This document shows positions 53,747-62,918 of a DNA stretch of 64,000 bases, in pieces. This DNA is from Nocardiopsis algeriensis (lineage in GTDB: Bacteria > Actinomycetota > Actinomycetes > Streptosporangiales > Streptosporangiaceae). The DNA is taken from assembly GCF_014203695.1 (NCBI RefSeq), contig NZ_JACHJO010000006.1, positions 186,001 through 250,000 of the forward strand, written 5' to 3'. The position numbers and the translations under genes are program-made. The notes under the pieces are model-generated. The model had not been told where the DNA came from and did not search any database. It worked only from the letters and a program-made list of their open reading frames with translations. Numbering within the stretch: the first letter of the stretch is position 1; every line of letters begins with the position of its first letter.

Positions 53747-53859
53747 GCCGGGGCGCAGGCCGGCCGAGACAGATTCGTTCCCCCCGGTACGCGAGGCCGT
53801 TCCGTGACGCATGATGGAGCGACCGCGACCGGACAGTGCTGACGAAAGGGAGCGCGTGG

Positions 53860-54186
53860 ATGAGTTCTGAGGACCTGGAGAAGTACGAGGCCGAGATGGA
53901 GCTCCAGCTCTATCGCGAGTACCGGGACGTCGTCGGGCTGTTCAGCTACGTCGTGGAGACCGAGCGGCGGTTCTACCTGACCAACCACGTCGATCTGCAG
54001 CCGCGCTCCACGGACAACGGAGAGATGTACTTCGAAGTCGTGATGGAGGACGCCTGGGTGTGGGACATGTACCGCCCCGCCAGGTTCGTCCGCAACGTCC
54101 GCGTGGTGACCTTCAAGGACGTCAACGTCGAGGAGATCACCAAGGCGGACCTGGAACTGCCCCCCTCCGAGGGCGGCCGCTCCTAA
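53860..54186 (+). CDS. DUF2469-domain protein
   Basis: 108 residues, MSSEDLEKYEAEMELQLYREYRDV-type start, many Glu and aromatic residues, ending in ...ELPPSEGGRS. Conserved across actinobacteria next to lepB/yraN; function unknown. ATG 53860 with GAAAGGGAG upstream. Confidence 0.9.
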   Translation: MSSEDLEKYEAEMELQLYREYRDVVGLFSYVVETERRFYLTNHVDLQPRSTDNGEMYFEVVMEDAWVWDMYRPARFVRNVRVVTFKDVNVEEITKADLELPPSEGGRS

Positions 54187-54192
54187 AGGTCT

Positions 54193-54361
54193 GTTGTGTG
54201 GACCGTCTCGGGCTGCACGGCCGCCAGGCGCCCCTTGCGGCGTCGGAGAGCTTGCGAGGCCCGCCGGGGCCGAGCCGCGCTCCCCGCCTCGCGAGGGAAC
54301 GCCTGGTCGGCCGTTCGCCGGGGCATCGGCTCCGCCGATACGGCGAGAGCGTCCACACAAC
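54193..54361. repeat. Large inverted-repeat element between DUF2469 and yraN
   Basis: The outer ends GTTGTGTGGAC (54193-54203) and GTCCACACAAC (54351-54361) are exact inverted repeats, and the next bases also match (nnTCTCG). Inside, left-arm GGCCGCCAGGCG resembles the complement of right-arm CGCCTGGTCGGCC. No frame inside is coding. It starts 6 bases after the DUF2469 stop. It could be a MITE-like or a complex terminator structure. Confidence 0.6.
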
Positions 54362-54482
54362 ACGGCCTGGACGCGTCCGGCAGGCACCCGCCCTGCCGGG
54401 CGGGGCCCGTCCGCCGGGTTTTCCACAGGAGAATCTGCCCTCTGGCGGAGTCATCCCCGATCACCGAACGTGGTAACGGGAG

Positions 54483-54857
54483 GTGGTCGCCTTGGATCGG
54501 TGGGCCGAGTACCGGAGGGACCTGGGCAGGCGCGGCGAGGATCTGGCCGCGGTGTTCCTGGAGCGGGCGGGTATGCGGGTGGTGGACCGCAACTGGCGGA
54601 TCCCCGCGGGAGAGATCGACATCGTGGCGAGGGACGGGGCCGTCCTCGTCGTGGCCGAGGTCAAGACGCGCACCTCGCTGCGCCACGGGCACCCGGTGGA
54701 GGCCGTCCACCCTCGCCGCAGGCGCAGGCTGCGGCACCTGGGGAGGGCCTGGGCGGCGAGTCGGCGCGTGCCCGCCCGCCCCCTGCGGGTCGACGGGATA
54801 GGCGTACTGCTCAGCGGCGGCCGCGTGTTCGTGTCCCACGAGCGGGGCATGTCGTGA
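54483..54857 (+). CDS. yraN: UPF0102 (YraN) family nuclease-like protein
   Basis: 124 residues with the Holliday-junction-resolvase-like fold: GEDLAAVFLERAGMRVVDRNWR, GEIDIVARDGAVLVVAEVKTR (metal-binding Asp/Glu/Lys). GTG start. Stop overlaps the comM start. The family's function is unproven. Confidence 0.88.
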   Translation: MVALDRWAEYRRDLGRRGEDLAAVFLERAGMRVVDRNWRIPAGEIDIVARDGAVLVVAEVKTRTSLRHGHPVEAVHPRRRRRLRHLGRAWAASRRVPARPLRVDGIGVLLSGGRVFVSHERGMS

Positions 54858-56377
54858 TGACACTCGCCCGGACCCGCTGCATCACCCTGCTGGGGGTCCA
54901 GGGGCACATCGTCGAGGTGGAGGTCCACCTGGGCGGCGGTGACCCGGGGGTGACCCTGGTGGGTCTGCCCGACGCCGCCCTGAGAGAGGCCCGCGACCGC
55001 ATACGCGCCGCCGTGGTCAACAGCGGGGAGGCCTGGCCCAGCGGGCAGATCACCATCAGCCTGTCCCCGGCGAGCCTGCCCAAGTCGGGCAGCCTGTTCG
55101 ACCTGGCCATCGCTGCGGCCGTGCTGGCCGCCGCGAGCGCGGTGCCGCAGGACCGGCTGGAGGGCACCGTCCTCATCGCGGAACTGGGCCTGGACGGCCG
55201 GGCCCGACCAGTGCGGGGCGTGCTGCCTGCGGTGGTGGCCGCCCGCGAGCACGAGTACTCGCGGTTCGTCGTGGCGCACGGCAACGCGGCCGAGGCCCGG
55301 CTCGTCCCCGAGACCGAGGTCGTCGCGGTGGACAGCCTGGAGGAGGTGTGCGCGTGGCTGCGCGAGGGGGTGCTCCCCGAGGAACCGCCTCCCGCGGTCC
55401 CCCCGCCGCGCCGACCCGCGCGGCAGGGCCCCGATCTCGCCGACGTCCTGGGACAGCCGGTGGCCCGCCGAGCGGTGGAGATCGCCGCCGCGGGCGGACA
55501 CAACCTGCTGATGCTGGGCTCCCCCGGCACAGGGAAGAGCCTGCTCGCCGAACGCCTGCCCACGGTGCTGCCCGGGCTGAGCCCGGCCGAGGCGCTGGAG
55601 GCCACCGCGATCCACTCGGTGGCGGGTCTGCTGCCCCAGGGGTCGCCCCTGGTCACGGTGCCGCCGTTCGCCGCTCCGCACCACACCTCGACCCGGGCGG
55701 CGATCATCGGAGGCGGCAGCGGATATCCGAGCCCGGGCTGGGCGTCCAAGGCGCACACAGGGGTGCTCTTCGTCGACGAGGCCCCCCAATTCGGCAGGGG
55801 GGTGCTCGACTCCCTGCGCGAACCCCTCGAACGCGGCGAGGTGGTCCTGGCCCGCGCCACCTCCACGGTCACCTTCCCGGCCCGCTTCCAGCTGGTGATG
55901 GCGGCCAACCCGTGTCCCTGCGCCAAGCCCGGCACCCTGTGCACCTGTCCGGCGGGGGAGCGGCGCCGCTACTTCTCCCGTATCTCGGGACCGCTGCTGG
56001 ACCGCATCGACCTCAAGGTGGAGCTGCAGCAGGTCAGCCGCGCCGAGCTCCTCGCCGACCGCGCCTTCGCCGAGTCCTCCGAGGTGGTCGCCGCCCGCGT
56101 CGCCGCGGCCAGGGCCCGTGCCGCGCGGCGGCTGGAGGGCACACCGTGGACCACCAACGCCCAGGTCCCCGGCTCCTACCTGCGCCGTGAGTTCCCGGTG
56201 GAGCCCAAGGCCCTGCAGGTCCTGGGCCGTGCCATGGACCTCGGACAGATCAGCGCACGCGGCGTCGACCGCGCCCTCCGGGTGGCCTGGACCCTTGCCG
56301 ACCTGGCCGCACACGACCGGCCGGGAGAGGAGGAGACGGCCTGTGCCTTCGCGCTCTGGTCCGGCCGCGCCTGGTGA
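54857..56377 (+). CDS. comM: YifB/ComM family Mg-chelatase-like AAA+ ATPase
   Basis: 506 residues. N-terminal ChlI-like domain, then AAA+ with Walker A GSPGTGKSLLAERLP, Walker B region VLFVDEAPQF and a Cys cluster NPCPCAKPGTLCTC. ComM in Vibrio is a branch-migration helicase in natural transformation. Overlaps yraN by one base; dprA follows. Confidence 0.94.
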   Translation: MTLARTRCITLLGVQGHIVEVEVHLGGGDPGVTLVGLPDAALREARDRIRAAVVNSGEAWPSGQITISLSPASLPKSGSLFDLAIAAAVLAAASAVPQDRLEGTVLIAELGLDGRARPVRGVLPAVVAAREHEYSRFVVAHGNAAEARLVPETEVVAVDSLEEVCAWLREGVLPEEPPPAVPPPRRPARQGPDLADVLGQPVARRAVEIAAAGGHNLLMLGSPGTGKSLLAERLPTVLPGLSPAEALEATAIHSVAGLLPQGSPLVTVPPFAAPHHTSTRAAIIGGGSGYPSPGWASKAHTGVLFVDEAPQFGRGVLDSLREPLERGEVVLARATSTVTFPARFQLVMAANPCPCAKPGTLCTCPAGERRRYFSRISGPLLDRIDLKVELQQVSRAELLADRAFAESSEVVAARVAAARARAARRLEGTPWTTNAQVPGSYLRREFPVEPKALQVLGRAMDLGQISARGVDRALRVAWTLADLAAHDRPGEEETACAFALWSGRAW

Positions 56378-56480
56378 CCCCCGCAGGGACGGGTCGGAGC
56401 GGACGGACCGCGTTCGAGGAGGGGACAGCGGCAGGGTGGCGAGGCGTGCGGGTGCGGCGGGCGGTCGTCCGGCGGACGAG

Positions 56481-56530
56481 GAGGAATGCGGTGACGGGGA
56501 GGAATGCGGTGACGGGGAGGACTCGGTGAC
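56481..56530. repeat. 18-bp tandem repeat at the dprA start
   Basis: GAGGAATGCGGTGACGGG occurs twice in tandem (56481-56498, 56499-56516), followed by a shortened copy GAGGACTCGGTGAC (56517-56530). Each copy holds an SD-like GAGG and a GTG; only the third GTG is in the dprA frame. Confidence 0.85.
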
Positions 56531-57674
56531 AAGGGATGCCGATGCCCGGGCGCGGGCGTGTCTGACGGCGGTGGCGCCGCCGGGGGACCTGTGGTTGGGG
56601 GCGATGCTCGCCGAACACGGGGCGGCGGAGGTGTGGGCAGCGATCGCGGCAGGGGCGGCGCCGCCCGCCGTGCCGTGCGAGGAGGACGGGCGACCAGGAC
56701 CGCAGGCACGGGAGACGCTGCTGCGGCGGTGGCGCCGGTGGAGCGCCGCCGCGGCGCAGGTGGACGCCGAGCAGCTCCTGTCGGCCTCGGCGGCGGCCGG
56801 TATTCGGTTCGTGGTGCCCGGCGACCCGGAGTGGCCGGGGCGGCTGGAGGAGCTGGGGATGCCGGGCAGCCGGCGCACGTACGGGCTGTGGGTGCGGGGC
56901 GCCGGTGACCTGCGCAATCTGTGTCTGCGCTCGGTGGCCGTGGTGGGGGCGCGCGCGTGCACCTCCTACGGGGCGCACGTGGCGGCGGAGATGTCCTACG
57001 AGCTGGCCGAGCGCTCTGTCGTGGTCGTGTCCGGAGGAGCGTACGGGATCGACGGTGCGGCACACCGGGCGGCGCACTCGGCGGGGAGCACGGTGGTGGT
57101 GCTCGCCTGCGGGCTCGACGTCGACTATCCGCGCGGGCACGCGGGGATGTTCGCCGACATCGCCCGCACCGGCGTCCTGGTCGGCGAGCGTCCGCTGGGA
57201 GCGACCCCGCACGCGAGGGACTTCCTGGTGCGCAACCGCCTGATCGCGGCGCTCACCCCGGGCACGGTGGTGGTCGAGGCGGGTCGGCGCAGCGGTGCCC
57301 TCAACACCGCGTCGCACGCCGCCGAGCTCCACCGGGTGCTGATGGCGGTTCCCGGGCCGGTGACGTCGGCGATGTCGGCGGGCTGCCACATGCTGCTCCG
57401 CGACTGGAACGCGGGCTGTGTCACCTGCGCGGACGACGTGATGGCCCAGATCGGCCCCATGGGTGACCTTCCCGAGGGGCCGGTGCGGACGTCGGCGGCG
57501 CTCGCGCCGGAGCACGCCCGGGTGCTCGGGGCGGTCTCCGGCTCGGGGACGGGCCCCGCGGTGATCGCCGCTGCCTGCGGGGAGGGGCTGGACACCACGA
57601 TGCGCATCCTCGGCATGCTCGCCGCCTCGGGTCTGGTCGAACGCTGCCCTGCCGGCTGGCGCCTCGTCCGCTGA
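56526..57674 (+). CDS. dprA: DNA-processing protein DprA
   Basis: 382 residues from GTG 56526, five bases after GGGGAGG. Rossmann-like DprA fold: SVAVVGARACTSYG, VSGGAYGIDGAAHRAA, ACGLDVDYPRGHAGMF, RNRLIAAL and EAGRRSGALNTA are signatures. It loads RecA on incoming ssDNA. A C-terminal winged helix may be present. Longer open frames upstream overlap comM and are not conserved. Confidence 0.92.
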   Translation: MTRDADARARACLTAVAPPGDLWLGAMLAEHGAAEVWAAIAAGAAPPAVPCEEDGRPGPQARETLLRRWRRWSAAAAQVDAEQLLSASAAAGIRFVVPGDPEWPGRLEELGMPGSRRTYGLWVRGAGDLRNLCLRSVAVVGARACTSYGAHVAAEMSYELAERSVVVVSGGAYGIDGAAHRAAHSAGSTVVVLACGLDVDYPRGHAGMFADIARTGVLVGERPLGATPHARDFLVRNRLIAALTPGTVVVEAGRRSGALNTASHAAELHRVLMAVPGPVTSAMSAGCHMLLRDWNAGCVTCADDVMAQIGPMGDLPEGPVRTSAALAPEHARVLGAVSGSGTGPAVIAAACGEGLDTTMRILGMLAASGLVERCPAGWRLVR

Positions 57675-57900
57675 GCGCCGGACGCGGTGTCGCGGGGCCG
57701 GGGCCCGTACCGCGCGGCTCCGCAGGTGCGGTGCTCCCTGTCCTCGGGCCCCTCGGGGAGTGCCGCTGCCGGGCGGAGCCGGGCCCGTTCCGGTACGGGT
57801 GTCCGTGCGGTGCTCCTCCGTCGGCGGCGCTGCTTCCCCAGCAGGGCAGGAAGGTACAGAAGGGACGGTAGAGGAACGGGACCGCGGGTACTGTTCCGCC

Positions 57901-58257
57901 ATGGCCAGTCTCTCCAGTGACGCCCTCCTCGCGGACGGTCCGTTGCTCTTCGTCTCGGGGCAGACCCCGCGGGGCCCGGAGGGCGAGGTCGCCGTGGACG
58001 TCGGCGGCCAGACCCGGCAGTCCCTCGCCAATGTCGAGACCGTTCTGGCCCGGCACGACGCCGGCCTCGAACACCTGGTCAAGCTCACCTGCTATCTGCG
58101 GCACATCACCGACCTGGACGAGTTCCGCACCGCCCTGACCTCCGCTCTGCCCCAGGAGCACCGCCCGGCCGCGACACTGGTGGAGGTGAGCGCCCTGGTC
58201 GACCCCACGTTCCTCGTGGAGATCGACGCGATCGCCTGCCTGCCCAGGCGCGGATGA
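57901..58257 (+). CDS. RidA/YjgF family protein
   Basis: 118 residues with the RidA-type trimer fold: ADGPLLFVSGQTPRGPEGE, RQSLANVETVL, VKLTCYLRHITDL and RPAATLVEVSAL carrying the catalytic Arg. Removes reactive enamines/imines from PLP enzymes. TACTGT ends 6 bases before the ATG, so the mRNA may be leaderless. xerC overlaps by 4 bp. Confidence 0.88.
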   Translation: MASLSSDALLADGPLLFVSGQTPRGPEGEVAVDVGGQTRQSLANVETVLARHDAGLEHLVKLTCYLRHITDLDEFRTALTSALPQEHRPAATLVEVSALVDPTFLVEIDAIACLPRRG

Positions 58258-59129
58258 GCGTGCTGGACGGCTTCGCGGCGTACCTGTCCGGGGAACTGGG
58301 ACGCTCCCCGCACACCGTACGCGGCTACCTGGCCGACCTCCGCTCGCTCCTGTCCCATCTGGAGGAACGCGGTCTGGGTCCGGAGGACGTCGACGTCCCC
58401 GCGGTGCGCGGCTGGCTGTCGCACTCACGCGACGCGGGCGCCGGCCGTGCCACACTCGCCCGCAGGGTGGCCGCCGTCCGGGCGTTCACCCGCTACCTGC
58501 ACCGCGAAGGCGTGCTGGCCGCCGACCCGGGCCCCCGCCTGGCCGCTCCGGCCCAGCGGCGTTCGCTGCCCACGGTCCTCGGCGAGGAACAGGCCGCCGC
58601 CGCGCTGTCCCACCGGTCCGAGGACTCCCCCGTCGGTCTGCGCCGCCGTGCCGTGGTGGAGCTGCTCTACGCCACCGGTGTCCGTGTGGCCGAACTGTGC
58701 GCCCTGGACCTGTCCGACGTCGACCGGTCCCGCGAGACCGTGCGTGTCCTGGGCAAGGGCGGCAAGGAGCGCACCGTTCCCGTCGGCCGCCCCGCGCTGG
58801 AGGCCCTCGACGCGTGGCTCTCCGGCGGCCGCCCCGAGCTGGCCGGGCCGTCGAGCGCGGACGCGCTCCTGCTCGGGGTCCGCGGCGGACGGCTGGGTGT
58901 GCGCGGGGCGCGCGAGGACGTCCACGCCCACTTCCGGGCCGCCGGAATCGACGCGGCCCCCCACGACCTGCGGCACAGCGCCGCCACCCATCTGCTCAAC
59001 GGCGGCGCCGATCTGCGCAGCGTCCAGGAGTTCCTGGGGCACGCCGGCCCGCGCAGCACCCAGATCTACACGCACGTCTCGGTCGACCGTCTCCGCGACA
59101 GCTACCGCCGCGCCCACCCCCGCGCCTGA
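58254..59129 (+). CDS. xerC: Tyrosine recombinase XerC
   Basis: 291 residues. N-terminal SAM-like domain (about 1-90) and catalytic domain with Arg144 (YATGVRVAELCAL), Lys171, His237-Arg240 (PHDLRHSAATHLL), His263 and Tyr272 (STQIYTHVS). Resolves chromosome dimers at dif with XerD. ATG overlaps the ridA stop. Its 3' end overlaps the convergent M23 gene by 134 bp. Confidence 0.93.
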   Translation: MSVLDGFAAYLSGELGRSPHTVRGYLADLRSLLSHLEERGLGPEDVDVPAVRGWLSHSRDAGAGRATLARRVAAVRAFTRYLHREGVLAADPGPRLAAPAQRRSLPTVLGEEQAAAALSHRSEDSPVGLRRRAVVELLYATGVRVAELCALDLSDVDRSRETVRVLGKGGKERTVPVGRPALEALDAWLSGGRPELAGPSSADALLLGVRGGRLGVRGAREDVHAHFRAAGIDAAPHDLRHSAATHLLNGGADLRSVQEFLGHAGPRSTQIYTHVSVDRLRDSYRRAHPRA

Positions 59130-59655
59130 CCGGACCGCGACCGGCCCCCGCGGCGCTGTGCGCCGCAGCCGGGCCGGGCGGTCCCGGAGCGCGCGTGTCC
59201 AGGGGGAGGAGCCGGACCTCGGCGCGGCCGAGGAGGGACAGGGGGTCGAGGTAGCCGGAGCCGCGGCGCAGGCCCCAGTGGAGGCAGGGCCGGTCGCGGC
59301 AGTGGAGCGGCGAGGCGGCCAGGACGCCGAGCACGTCGCCCGCGGACACCGGATCGCCGCGCGCGAGGTCGGAGTCGACGGGAAGGTAGGTGGTGCGCAG
59401 GTCCCCGTGGGACACGCTCACCACGGGCACCCCCGCCACCCTGCCGGAGAAGTGGACGCGGCCGCCGCCCGCGGCGAGCACCTCCTGGCCGGGTTCGGCG
59501 GCCAGGTCCGCACCCAGGTGTCCGGGCAGCCAGCGCCGCTCGGGCGGGTCGAAGGAGCGGAGCACCTCGGGCACCGGTTCGAGCGGCCAGCGCCAGTCGC
59601 GGTCGACCGGGACGAGGAGCAGCAGGAACGGCAGGAGAAGCATCAGCAGGCGCAT
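58996..59655 (-). CDS. M23-family peptidase (LytM/lysostaphin type)
   Basis: 219 residues. Signal peptide MRLLMLLLPFLLLLVPV, then an M23 domain with His46-Asp50 (GHLGADL), His83 in VSHGDLRTTY, and His126 in CLHWGLRRG (zinc ligands and catalytic His). PLHC...RPC forms a probable disulfide. The core ends near residue 148; the last ~70 residues are Arg/Gly-rich and lie antisense to the xerC 3' end, so they may be readthrough frame rather than selected protein. The ATG at 59655 gives a clean signal peptide. Confidence 0.85.
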   Translation of the reverse strand: MRLLMLLLPFLLLLVPVDRDWRWPLEPVPEVLRSFDPPERRWLPGHLGADLAAEPGQEVLAAGGGRVHFSGRVAGVPVVSVSHGDLRTTYLPVDSDLARGDPVSAGDVLGVLAASPLHCRDRPCLHWGLRRGSGYLDPLSLLGRAEVRLLPLDTRAPGPPGPAAAHSAAGAGRGPVRRGGGRGGSCRGDGRPRRACRSGCCAGRRAPGTPGRCADRRRR

Positions 59656-59748
59656 GTGTCAAGGCTCGGTCGCGCGGGACCGGGGCGCCAGGGGGCGGGC
59701 GGGCCTGTGGAAAACCCCGGGGGCCCGAAGGGCGCGGACACGGCGCAG

Positions 59749-59778
59749 GTCCGGCGTATTCCCCGTGGAGGATAGAAT
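59749..59778 (+). promoter_or_regulatory. Promoter of rpsB
   Basis: TAGAAT (59773-59778) is a good -10; the -35 region (around 59749) is weak. The leader would be about 165 bases. Confidence 0.4.
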
Positions 59779-59949
59779 CGTCTGTGGCCCGGAGGGCCGA
59801 ACACACTACGCACGTCCACCAGCCTCCTCCGTGAGGGGTCGTACCCACGGTCCACACCGCTTCGGCGGAGTGGCGGTGCGGCCGGGGCGTCAGGAACAAC
59901 CGAAGGCGGTGGGGACAGGTTCCCCCCGCCACCGCAAGGAGGACCGGTC

Positions 59950-60873
59950 ATGGCCACAGTCGTGACGACACGCCAGCTCCTGGAGAGCGGCGTCCACTTC
60001 GGGCACCAGACCCGCCGCTGGAACCCGAAGATGAAGCGCTTCATCCTCACCGAGCGCAACGGCATCTACATCATCGACCTGCAGAAGTCGCTGGCGCACA
60101 TCGACCGCGCCTACGAGTTCGTCAAGCAGACGGTGGCCCACGGCGGCACCATCCTGTTCGTCGGTACCAAGAAGCAGGCCCAGGAGGCCATCGACGAGCA
60201 GGCCCGCCGCGTCGGCATGCCGTTCGTCAACCAGCGCTGGCTGGGCGGCATGCTCACCAACTTCTCCACCGTCCACAAGCGGCTGCAGCGCCTCAAGGAG
60301 CTGGAGGAGATCGACTTCGACGACGTCGCCGGCTCCGCGCTCACCAAGAAGGAGCTCCTCAACCTCCGCCGCGAGAAGGAGAAGCTCGAGCGCACCCTCG
60401 GCGGTATCCGCGACATGTCCCGCGTTCCCAGCGCGGTCTGGATCGTGGACACCAAGAAGGAGCACATCGCGATCAGCGAGGCGCGCAAGCTCAACATCCC
60501 GGTCGTCGCGATCCTGGACACCAACTGCGACCCGGACGAGGTCGACTACCCGATCCCGGGCAACGACGACGCCATCCGCAGTGTCAGCCTGCTGACCCGT
60601 GTGATCGCCGACGCCGTGGCCGACGGTCTCCTGACCCGCTCCGGCGCCACCGAGGCCGCCGGTGGCCAGAAGGCCGCCGAGGAGCCCCTGGCCGAGTGGG
60701 AGCGCGAGCTCCTGGAGAGCAAGGGCCAGGACGCCGAGACCGCGGAGGCCGCCGAGGCCCCCGCCGCCGAGGCCCCTGCCGCGGAGACCGCCGAGGCCCC
60801 CGCCGAGGAGGCTCCCGAGGCCTCCGCCCCCGAGGCTCCCGCCGCCGAGACCCCCGAGGGCTCGGCCGAGTAG
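59950..60873 (+). CDS. rpsB: 30S ribosomal protein S2
   Basis: 307 residues; [20 protein letters not shown] and [10 protein letters not shown] are S2 signatures. The core ends near residue 235; an Ala/Glu/Pro-rich tail of ~50 residues ([19 protein letters not shown]) follows. GGAGG upstream. A strong hairpin separates it from tsf. Confidence 0.97.
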   Translation: MATVVTTRQLLESGVHFGHQTRRWNPKMKRFILTERNGIYIIDLQKSLAHIDRAYEFVKQTVAHGGTILFVGTKKQAQEAIDEQARRVGMPFVNQRWLGGMLTNFSTVHKRLQRLKELEEIDFDDVAGSALTKKELLNLRREKEKLERTLGGIRDMSRVPSAVWIVDTKKEHIAISEARKLNIPVVAILDTNCDPDEVDYPIPGNDDAIRSVSLLTRVIADAVADGLLTRSGATEAAGGQKAAEEPLAEWERELLESKGQDAETAEAAEAPAAEAPAAETAEAPAEEAPEASAPEAPAAETPEGSAE

Positions 60874-60892
60874 CAGCGCGACTGCACACCCC

Positions 60893-60921
60893 GCCCGGCG
60901 CCGCCCTCCGCGGCGCCGGGC
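60893..60921 (+). terminator. rpsB-tsf intergenic hairpin
   Basis: GCCCGGCGCCGC (60893-60904) pairs perfectly with 60910-60921, loop CCTCC. No T tract. Partial terminator, as in the rpsB-tsf gap of other bacteria. Confidence 0.75.
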
Positions 60922-60983
60922 GTTCGGGGCAGGACCGCTCACTTTCCGTACAGACTCCACTCCAAGGGAATCCGAGAACAGTC

Positions 60984-61820
60984 ATGGCGAACTTCACCGC
61001 CGCGGACGTCAAGAAGCTGCGCGACATGACCGGCGCCGGCATGATGGCCTGCAAGAAGGCCCTCACCGAGGCCGAGGGCGACTTCGACAAGGCCGTCGAG
61101 GCCCTGCGCATCAAGGGCGCCAAGGACGTCGGCAAGCGCGCCGAGCGCACCGCCGCCCAGGGCATGGTCGTCCTCAAGCAGGAGGGCGACGGCAAGGCCA
61201 CCCTGATCGAGCTCAACTGCGAGACCGACTTCGTCGCCAAGAACGACCAGTTCATCGAGCTGGCCGACCAGGTCGCCGACTTCGTCGCCGCCCAGGACAG
61301 CGAGGACCTCGCCGTCGTCGCCGCCGCCGAGATCGAGCCGGGCAAGAGCCTGCAGGACTTCATCGAGGGCAAGAGCGCGGTCATCGGCGAGAAGCTGGAG
61401 TTCCGCCGCTTCGCCAAGTTCGACGGCACCTACGTGGCCAGCTACCTGCACAAGTCCGACCCGGACCTGCCCCCGACCATGGGCGTCCTGGTCGAGCTCG
61501 ACAAGGCGGACGCGGAGGTCGGCAAGGACCTCGCCCAGCAGATCGCCGCTCTGGCCCCGCAGTACGTCGGCAAGGACGACGTCCCCGCCGAGGTCGTGGA
61601 GAACGAGCGCCGCATCGCCGAGCAGACCACCCGCGAGGAGGGCAAGCCCGAGCAGGCTATCCCCAAGATCGTGGAGGGCCGCCTCAACGGTTACTTCAAG
61701 GAAGTGACGCTGCTCGGCCAGCCGTTCGTCAAGGAGGCCAAGAAGACGGTCCAGCAGGTCGTCGACGAGGCCGGCGTGACCGTCAAGCGCTTCGTCCGCT
61801 TCAAGGTCGGTCAGTCCTAG
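60984..61820 (+). CDS. tsf: Elongation factor Ts
   Basis: 278 residues from ATG 60984: [20 protein letters not shown], then [17 protein letters not shown] and [11 protein letters not shown] (EF-Ts signatures 1 and 2). Guanine-exchange factor for EF-Tu. Cotranscribed with rpsB. Confidence 0.97.
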   Translation: MANFTAADVKKLRDMTGAGMMACKKALTEAEGDFDKAVEALRIKGAKDVGKRAERTAAQGMVVLKQEGDGKATLIELNCETDFVAKNDQFIELADQVADFVAAQDSEDLAVVAAAEIEPGKSLQDFIEGKSAVIGEKLEFRRFAKFDGTYVASYLHKSDPDLPPTMGVLVELDKADAEVGKDLAQQIAALAPQYVGKDDVPAEVVENERRIAEQTTREEGKPEQAIPKIVEGRLNGYFKEVTLLGQPFVKEAKKTVQQVVDEAGVTVKRFVRFKVGQS

Positions 61821-61975
61821 GACCTGTTGTCGGATCGTTTCCGGACGCACGGCCACCGGTCCGCTCCCGGCCCTTGGCAGGGGAGCGGCGAGGCGGCCGC
61901 CCGCAGCCTCCCGGCTCCGCCGGGGGGACGCGGGAACGTCTCGGGAACGCGGTCCGGTCTTTGACATGATGGAGG

Positions 61976-62002
61976 TGCCGGGGAGAGCTGTTCTCCCCGG
62001 CA
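61976..62002 (+). terminator. Hairpin between tsf and pyrH
   Basis: TGCCGGGGAGA (61976-61986) and its exact complement (61992-62002), followed by TTT. A perfect TTGACA (61961-61966) lies just upstream but has no good -10. The hairpin is about 155 bases after the tsf stop. Confidence 0.6.
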
Positions 62003-62107
62003 TTTCGCGGATATGGGCGGTTTCGGGGTGTGGAAGCCCCTTCCGCCCGGCAGAAGCACTCGGGTAACCCTGTGCGGCTCGAGAACGACCAAGGGAGGCC
62101 GCAGGCC

Positions 62108-62863
62108 GTGAACGTAACGACGAACACCGAACCCGCCATGCACGATTCCGGTTGGAAGCGTGTGATGCTCAAGCTCTCCGGAGAGGCGTTCGCCGGCGGC
62201 GGCGGTCTGGGCATCGACACAGAGGTCGTCCAGTACGTGGCCGAGTCCATCGCCGAGGCGGTCTCCGAGGGCATCCAGGTGGCCGTCGTCGTCGGTGGCG
62301 GCAACATGTTCCGCGGCGCCCAGCTCACCGAGGGCGGCATCGAGCGGGGCCGCGCGGACTACATGGGCATGCTCGGCACGGTCATCAACTGCCTCGCCCT
62401 CCAGGACTTCCTGGAGCGCCTCGGCGTGGACACCCGCGTCCAGACCGCGATCCACATGAGCCAGGTCGCCGAGGCCTACATTCCGCGCCGTGCCGTCCGC
62501 CACCTGGAGAAGGGCCGGGTCGTCATCTTCGGCGCCGGTCTCGGCGCACCGTTCTTCTCCACCGACACCACCGCGGCCCAGCGCGCCCTGGAGATCGGGG
62601 CCCAGGCTGTCCTCAAGGGCACCCAGGTCGACGGGGTCTACGACTCCGACCCGAGACGCAACCCGGACGCGGTCAAGTTCGACAAGCTCAACTACAACGA
62701 GGTCCTCACCCGGGGCCTCAAGGTCATGGACGCCACCGCGGTCAGCCTGTGCATGGACAACGGGCTCCCCATCGTCGTGTTCGACCTGATGAGCCAGGGC
62801 AACATCCTGCGCGCCGTCCGCGGTGAGAAGATCGGCACCATCGTCGGTCCGACCTCTGCCTGA
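62108..62863 (+). CDS. pyrH: UMP kinase
   Basis: 251 residues from GTG 62108, about nine bases after [29 protein letters not shown], and [15 protein letters not shown] are UMP-kinase signatures. Phosphorylates UMP to UDP; hexameric, GTP-activated and UTP-inhibited in most bacteria. Neighbour of frr. Confidence 0.96.
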   Translation: MNVTTNTEPAMHDSGWKRVMLKLSGEAFAGGGGLGIDTEVVQYVAESIAEAVSEGIQVAVVVGGGNMFRGAQLTEGGIERGRADYMGMLGTVINCLALQDFLERLGVDTRVQTAIHMSQVAEAYIPRRAVRHLEKGRVVIFGAGLGAPFFSTDTTAAQRALEIGAQAVLKGTQVDGVYDSDPRRNPDAVKFDKLNYNEVLTRGLKVMDATAVSLCMDNGLPIVVFDLMSQGNILRAVRGEKIGTIVGPTSA

Positions 62864-62918
62864 TCGGCCGCGCCGAAGCCAGACAAGAACACCACAGCCG
62901 AGAACCGGGAGCGCCCCA

